DNA of 7,521 nucleotides from an uncultured Ruminococcus sp. (GTDB lineage: Bacteria; Bacillota; Clostridia; Oscillospirales; Ruminococcaceae): assembly GCA_947167535.1 (NCBI GenBank), contig CAMVIL010000050.1, positions 1-7,521 on the forward strand, read 5' to 3'. How positions within the stretch are numbered: position 1 is the first letter of the stretch; every line of letters starts with the position of its first letter. Below are positions 4,609-7,521 of this stretch, in pieces. The translations under genes and the position numbers were made by a program. The notes below the pieces were generated by a model. It ran no database searches and was not told the origin of the DNA. It saw only the letters and a program-made list of their open reading frames with translations.

Positions 4609-5820
4609 ATGAACAATGATCGTCATGAGCAGGATATGTATCCAAACTCGACGGAAATGCAGCAGGATATATACTATCAACAGCGTCTGGAAGAGATAGA
4701 ACGCGCTAAGATCCGCAGACAGCGCGCCGATCAGCTGGCAAAGGATCGGCTTCACGCTGAACTGATCATGGTGGGCGCGGCTCTGCTTATTATTTTTCTG
4801 ATAATAATGCTGATCCTCCGCGCCGGCAAAAAGAAACAACAACAGACTGAGTTCCTCAACAGTACCGTGGCTCAGGCTTCCGCTTCGCAGGAGGATAACG
4901 GCCTCGGGGATGATGCTCAGCAGACAACCCCGACAGGTAAGACCGTACCCGAATATCAGGGTGACGGCGCTGCAGTTGACGGCAGCGAAAGCGGGGAGTC
5001 TCCCTATAAGGGTCAGGCGGAGGGTCACTCGCTGGTCACTAAGAACGGCGTGACTTACGTAGACGGTATCATGATTGTCAATAAGACCTTCTCGCTGCCA
5101 AAGGACTACGACCCCGGTATGGATCCCGCGGCTCAGAATGCCTTCAATACGATGGCGGCGGCGGCATGGGGAGACGGTATCTCTATCTTTATATGCTCGG
5201 GCTACAGAAACTATGAGGAACAGTATCAGCTCTTCGACGGCTACGCTTCCGCACGCGGACTGGCTGAGGCCGATGATGTCTCCGCAAGACCCGGACACTC
5301 CGAACATCAGTCGGGACTCTGCATGGACGTCAACTCCACCGAGTTCGACTTTGCCAATACCGCTGAGTCTCAGTGGCTTGAAGCTCACTGCGCCGAGTAC
5401 GGGTTTATTATCAGATTCCCGCAGGGCAAGGAGAGCATCACAGGCTACGCCTACGAGCCGTGGCATATCCGTTATGTCGGCGTCGAGGCGGCGCAGGCTA
5501 TGAAGACTTCGGGACAGTGCCTCGAGGAATATCTGGGCGTTACCTCTGACTATAAGGATTCTCTTGAGAATGAGGACTTCGTCAAGAAATACTCCAGCAA
5601 ACCCGCCGACACCACCACCGCTCAGACCTACGCCGACGACCAGACCTACAACGACGGCTATCAGCAGGATTATAATTACGATTACAACTACGACGACGGA
5701 AATGGGAATAATTATAATTACGACTATGGCTACGATGACGGCTACCAGCAGGACTACAACTACGATTACAATTACGACAACGGCGACGGGTATAACTACG
5801 ACTACAACTACGGCTACTGA
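4609..5820 (+). CDS. Membrane-anchored VanY/DacB-type D,D-carboxypeptidase (M15B) with Tyr/Asp/Asn-rich tail
   Basis: Zinc peptidase of 403 residues that should remove the last D-Ala from peptidoglycan stem peptides outside the membrane. Residues 1-50 are a charged, Gln-rich, coiled-coil-like cytoplasmic segment. Residues 52-70 are one membrane helix followed by RAGKKK, so the rest is outside. A polar linker (75-140) leads to the M15B domain (about 141-312). This carries SGYR (197-200), ARPGHSEHQSGLCMD (226-240; zinc ligands His233 and Asp240) and YEPWHIRYVG (282-291; catalytic Glu283, zinc ligand His286), so the active site is complete. Residues 341-403 are a repetitive tail with 21 Tyr in 63 residues. 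No VanR, VanS or VanX genes are nearby, so this is more likely a housekeeping wall-trimming enzyme than vancomycin resistance. AAGGAGG lies 12 bases before the ATG, slightly far. The gene has its own promoter and terminator. Confidence 0.88.
   Translation: MNNDRHEQDMYPNSTEMQQDIYYQQRLEEIERAKIRRQRADQLAKDRLHAELIMVGAALLIIFLIIMLILRAGKKKQQQTEFLNSTVAQASASQEDNGLGDDAQQTTPTGKTVPEYQGDGAAVDGSESGESPYKGQAEGHSLVTKNGVTYVDGIMIVNKTFSLPKDYDPGMDPAAQNAFNTMAAAAWGDGISIFICSGYRNYEEQYQLFDGYASARGLAEADDVSARPGHSEHQSGLCMDVNSTEFDFANTAESQWLEAHCAEYGFIIRFPQGKESITGYAYEPWHIRYVGVEAAQAMKTSGQCLEEYLGVTSDYKDSLENEDFVKKYSSKPADTTTAQTYADDQTYNDGYQQDYNYDYNYDDGNGNNYNYDYGYDDGYQQDYNYDYNYDNGDGYNYDYNYGY
5653..5778 (+). repeat. Two coding copies of DGYQQDYNYDYNYD in the carboxypeptidase tail
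   Basis: Residues 349-362 (5653-5694) and 377-390 (5737-5778) are the same 14 amino acids. The two DNA copies differ at five third-codon positions (TAT/TAC, GAT/GAC, TAT/TAC, AAT/AAC, AAC/AAT) and at no position that changes the protein. The segment between them and the end of the gene continue the same Tyr-Asn-Tyr-Asp pattern. Confidence 0.85.
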
Positions 5821-5834
5821 ACCACAAATAACGA

Positions 5835-5872
5835 AAAACAGACTTCCGGTACATTGAACGGAAGTCTGTTTT
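5835..5872. terminator. Bidirectional intrinsic terminator between the carboxypeptidase and xylulokinase genes
   Basis: AAAACAGACTTCCG (5835-5848) and CGGAAGTCTGTTTT (5859-5872) are perfect reverse complements around a 10-base loop. The stem has T-runs on both strands: TTTT then ATTATGTT going right, TTTTT going left. It begins 15 bases after the carboxypeptidase stop and lies 29 bases after the xylulokinase stop, so it should end both convergent transcripts. Confidence 0.9.
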
Positions 5873-5900
5873 ATTATGTTCAGTCGTTTCTGTGTCTTTA

Positions 5901-7424
5901 TCAGAGCTTAGCCAGCTTCGCGCACTGAGCCTTTACCGCAGGATAGATCTCGCGGTAGAGCTGGTAGTAGCTGTCGTATACGGGAACGTTCGCCGCATCG
6001 GGCTGCTGGGTCTTGTCGATGGAGACCACCGCCTTGCAGGCTTCGGGCACCGAGCTGTATACGCCCGCACCGGTCAGCGCCAGCAGCGCCACGCCCAGCG
6101 CAGGACCTTCCTTGGAAGCCACGGTCTTTACGGGGCAGTTGTAGAGGTCGGCAAGCATGGATCTCCACAGCGGTGAGCTTCCGCCGCCGCCGCAAGCCAT
6201 CATGTCGGATACGTTTATGTCCATCTCGCGGAATACCTCAACACAGTCGCGCAGGCTATAAGATACGCCCTCGAGAACTGCTCTGAGCATATGCTTCTTG
6301 GTGTGCATCGCGGACAGACCGAAGAACATACCTCTCGCATTCGGGTCGAGATGCGGAGTTCTCTCGCCCATCAGATAGGGCAGATACAGCAGCCTCTCAG
6401 CGCCTACGGGTACTGTCTCGGCTTCCTTGTCCATCAGGTAGTATTCGTCAACGCCCATGTACTTGCCAGTCTCTTTCTCGGCTTCGCAGAAGTTGTCGCG
6501 GAACCACTTGAGGGACAGACCCGCACCCTGAGTAACGCCCATAACGTGCCATGCGCCGGGAACCGCCGCACAGCAGGTGTGTACTCTGCCCTTGGGGTCG
6601 ATGGCGATGCCCGAAGTGTGGGCAAACACAACTCCCGAAGTGCCGATAGTGGTGAACGCCTTGCCGTCCTCGGAAACGCCTGTGCCGATAGCCGCCGCCG
6701 CGTTGTCGCCGGCGCCGCCGACTACGATAGTGCCCTCGTTCAGACCCAGCTCCTCAGCCATGCACTTTGTCAGCGTGCCCGTCACCTCGCAGGACTCGTA
6801 TACCTTGCCGAGCCAAGCTTTGTCTATCTCAAATGCGGAAAGCAGCTCGTCCGACCACTTTCTGTTGGGAACGTCCAGCAGCTGCATTCCGGAAGCGTCA
6901 GAAACTTCGGTGGCGTACTCGTGGGTCAGCACGAATCTCAGGTAGTCCTTGGGCAGCAGTATGTGCGCAACTTTTTCATATACCTCAGGCTCGTTGTTCT
7001 TCACCCAGAGTATCTTCGCCGCAGTCCAGCCGGTGAGGGCGGGGTTTGCAGTTATCTCAATGAGCTTCTCCCGACCTACGGTGCTGGTCATCCACTCGAC
7101 CTCGGCTTCGGTACGCTGGTCGCACCAGATTATCGAGCGGCGCAGAACGTTGTTGTCCTTGTCGAGCATTACAAGTCCGTGCATCTGACCCGAGATACCT
7201 ATGCCCTTGACATCATCCTTGCTGACGCCGCTCTGAGCCATTACCGCCTTGATGGTGTTTATCATAGCATTCGCCCAGTCGCCGGGCTCCTGCTCAGCGT
7301 AGCCGTTCTTCGGCTGATACATCGGATACTCAATGGTCTTAGACGCAATGACCGTACCCTTCTCATCAAACAGGACTGTCTTGGTACCACTGGTACCACA
7401 GTCAACTCCAATAACATAAGCCAT
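5901..7424 (-). CDS. xylB: Xylulokinase (FGGY family)
   Basis: Cytoplasmic kinase of 507 residues that phosphorylates D-xylulose with ATP to xylulose 5-phosphate, the entry of xylose into the pentose phosphate route. The length matches bacterial XylB. Visible motifs are the N-terminal phosphate loop DCGTSGTK (8-15), the sugar-binding SGQMHG (78-83), the catalytic-base motif GAGDNAAAAIG (Asp240), the second nucleotide motif TTIGTSGVV (258-266), RTPHLDPNARGMFFG (355-369), and ACGGGGSSPLW (410-420) for adenine binding. The set SGQMHG plus GAGDNAA favours xylulokinase over glycerol or gluconate kinase. The ATG at 7424 is chosen because AAGGAG (7440-7435) is ten bases upstream; the in-frame TTG at 7430 is only four bases from it. 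The gene converges on the carboxypeptidase gene. No xylose isomerase or xylose regulator gene is visible, and I see no clear catabolite-control site in the 97 bases upstream. Confidence 0.92.
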   Translation of the reverse strand: MAYVIGVDCGTSGTKTVLFDEKGTVIASKTIEYPMYQPKNGYAEQEPGDWANAMINTIKAVMAQSGVSKDDVKGIGISGQMHGLVMLDKDNNVLRRSIIWCDQRTEAEVEWMTSTVGREKLIEITANPALTGWTAAKILWVKNNEPEVYEKVAHILLPKDYLRFVLTHEYATEVSDASGMQLLDVPNRKWSDELLSAFEIDKAWLGKVYESCEVTGTLTKCMAEELGLNEGTIVVGGAGDNAAAAIGTGVSEDGKAFTTIGTSGVVFAHTSGIAIDPKGRVHTCCAAVPGAWHVMGVTQGAGLSLKWFRDNFCEAEKETGKYMGVDEYYLMDKEAETVPVGAERLLYLPYLMGERTPHLDPNARGMFFGLSAMHTKKHMLRAVLEGVSYSLRDCVEVFREMDINVSDMMACGGGGSSPLWRSMLADLYNCPVKTVASKEGPALGVALLALTGAGVYSSVPEACKAVVSIDKTQQPDAANVPVYDSYYQLYREIYPAVKAQCAKLAKL

Positions 7425-7521
7425 ATTCAATCTACTCCTTTTTAAAAAATGTCTTTATTGTAGAAAGTGCCGTACTTGCGGAGGCTCTGCCCTCAGAAAC
7501 ACAGCACTTACTCCGATGAAC
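7425..7521. other. Upstream region of xylB at the window edge
   Basis: About 97 bases without a supported gene. It holds the xylB ribosome site (7435-7440) and a possible minus-strand -10 box TACAAT (7462-7457) without a good -35 box. There is also a weak GAGG/CCTC stem (7481-7484 and 7491-7494). The full xylB control region probably extends past the window. Confidence 0.4.

Noticed and set aside
4561..5466. Open frame of 301 codons on the minus strand
   Set aside because: It is opposite the carboxypeptidase gene and runs across that gene's promoter. No domain or ribosome site supports it.
4609..5820. Vancomycin resistance cluster
   Set aside because: Only a VanY-type enzyme is present. No ligase, VanX or two-component genes are nearby, and such enzymes are common in susceptible Clostridia.
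6291..7445. Open frame of 384 codons on the plus strand
   Set aside because: It lies opposite xylB, whose motifs are complete, and its protein shows no recognisable domain. It is a shadow of xylB codon bias.
7443..7521. Open minus-strand frames entering from the right edge
   Set aside because: Two frames stay open for about 20-30 codons, but neither shows a recognisable protein and the stretch is too short to support a gene.

Overview
The window looks like chromosome of a Gram-positive, low-to-mid-GC anaerobe of the Clostridia, most like Ruminococcus or another Oscillospiraceae genome. The reasons are strong AGGAGG-type ribosome sites, sigma-A promoters close to consensus, GTG starts, and the gene content (xylulokinase, a VanY-type carboxypeptidase, small clostridial proteins of unknown role). 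This placement is an inference from style and content; no rRNA or marker gene is present. I see no rRNA, tRNA, CRISPR array, insertion sequence or phage gene, and no gene-free stretch longer than about 125 bases.

Layout. Positions 1-581 (minus) hold the N-terminal third of a copper-type P1B ATPase that runs off the left edge. Upstream on the same strand, 652-2190, lies an asparagine synthetase B-like protein with an intact synthetase domain but no N-terminal catalytic cysteine; a good promoter at 2240-2269 shows that the short form is the natural gene. Next come three tightly packed small genes, also minus (3223 to 2288), which I cannot assign to a named family. They share Asp-Pro/Met helical motifs, low-complexity linkers and hydrophobic ends.

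A short divergent control region (3224-3348) separates this minus-strand block from a plus-strand block: a YfcE/MJ0936-type metallophosphoesterase (3349-3825), a hairpin terminator, an XRE-type DNA-binding regulator (3934-4521), and a membrane-anchored VanY/DacB-type D,D-carboxypeptidase (4609-5820) with an unusual Tyr/Asp/Asn tail. A bidirectional terminator (5835-5872) separates this from a convergent xylulokinase gene (7424-5901, minus).

The genes do not form one pathway. They read as separate housekeeping units: metal export, asparagine supply, a phosphoesterase, cell-wall trimming and pentose entry. The parts most worth a second look are the cysteine-less asparagine synthetase, the three-gene small-protein operon, the YND-rich tail of the carboxypeptidase, and the overlapping divergent promoters. 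I did not find a convincing new multi-gene system.
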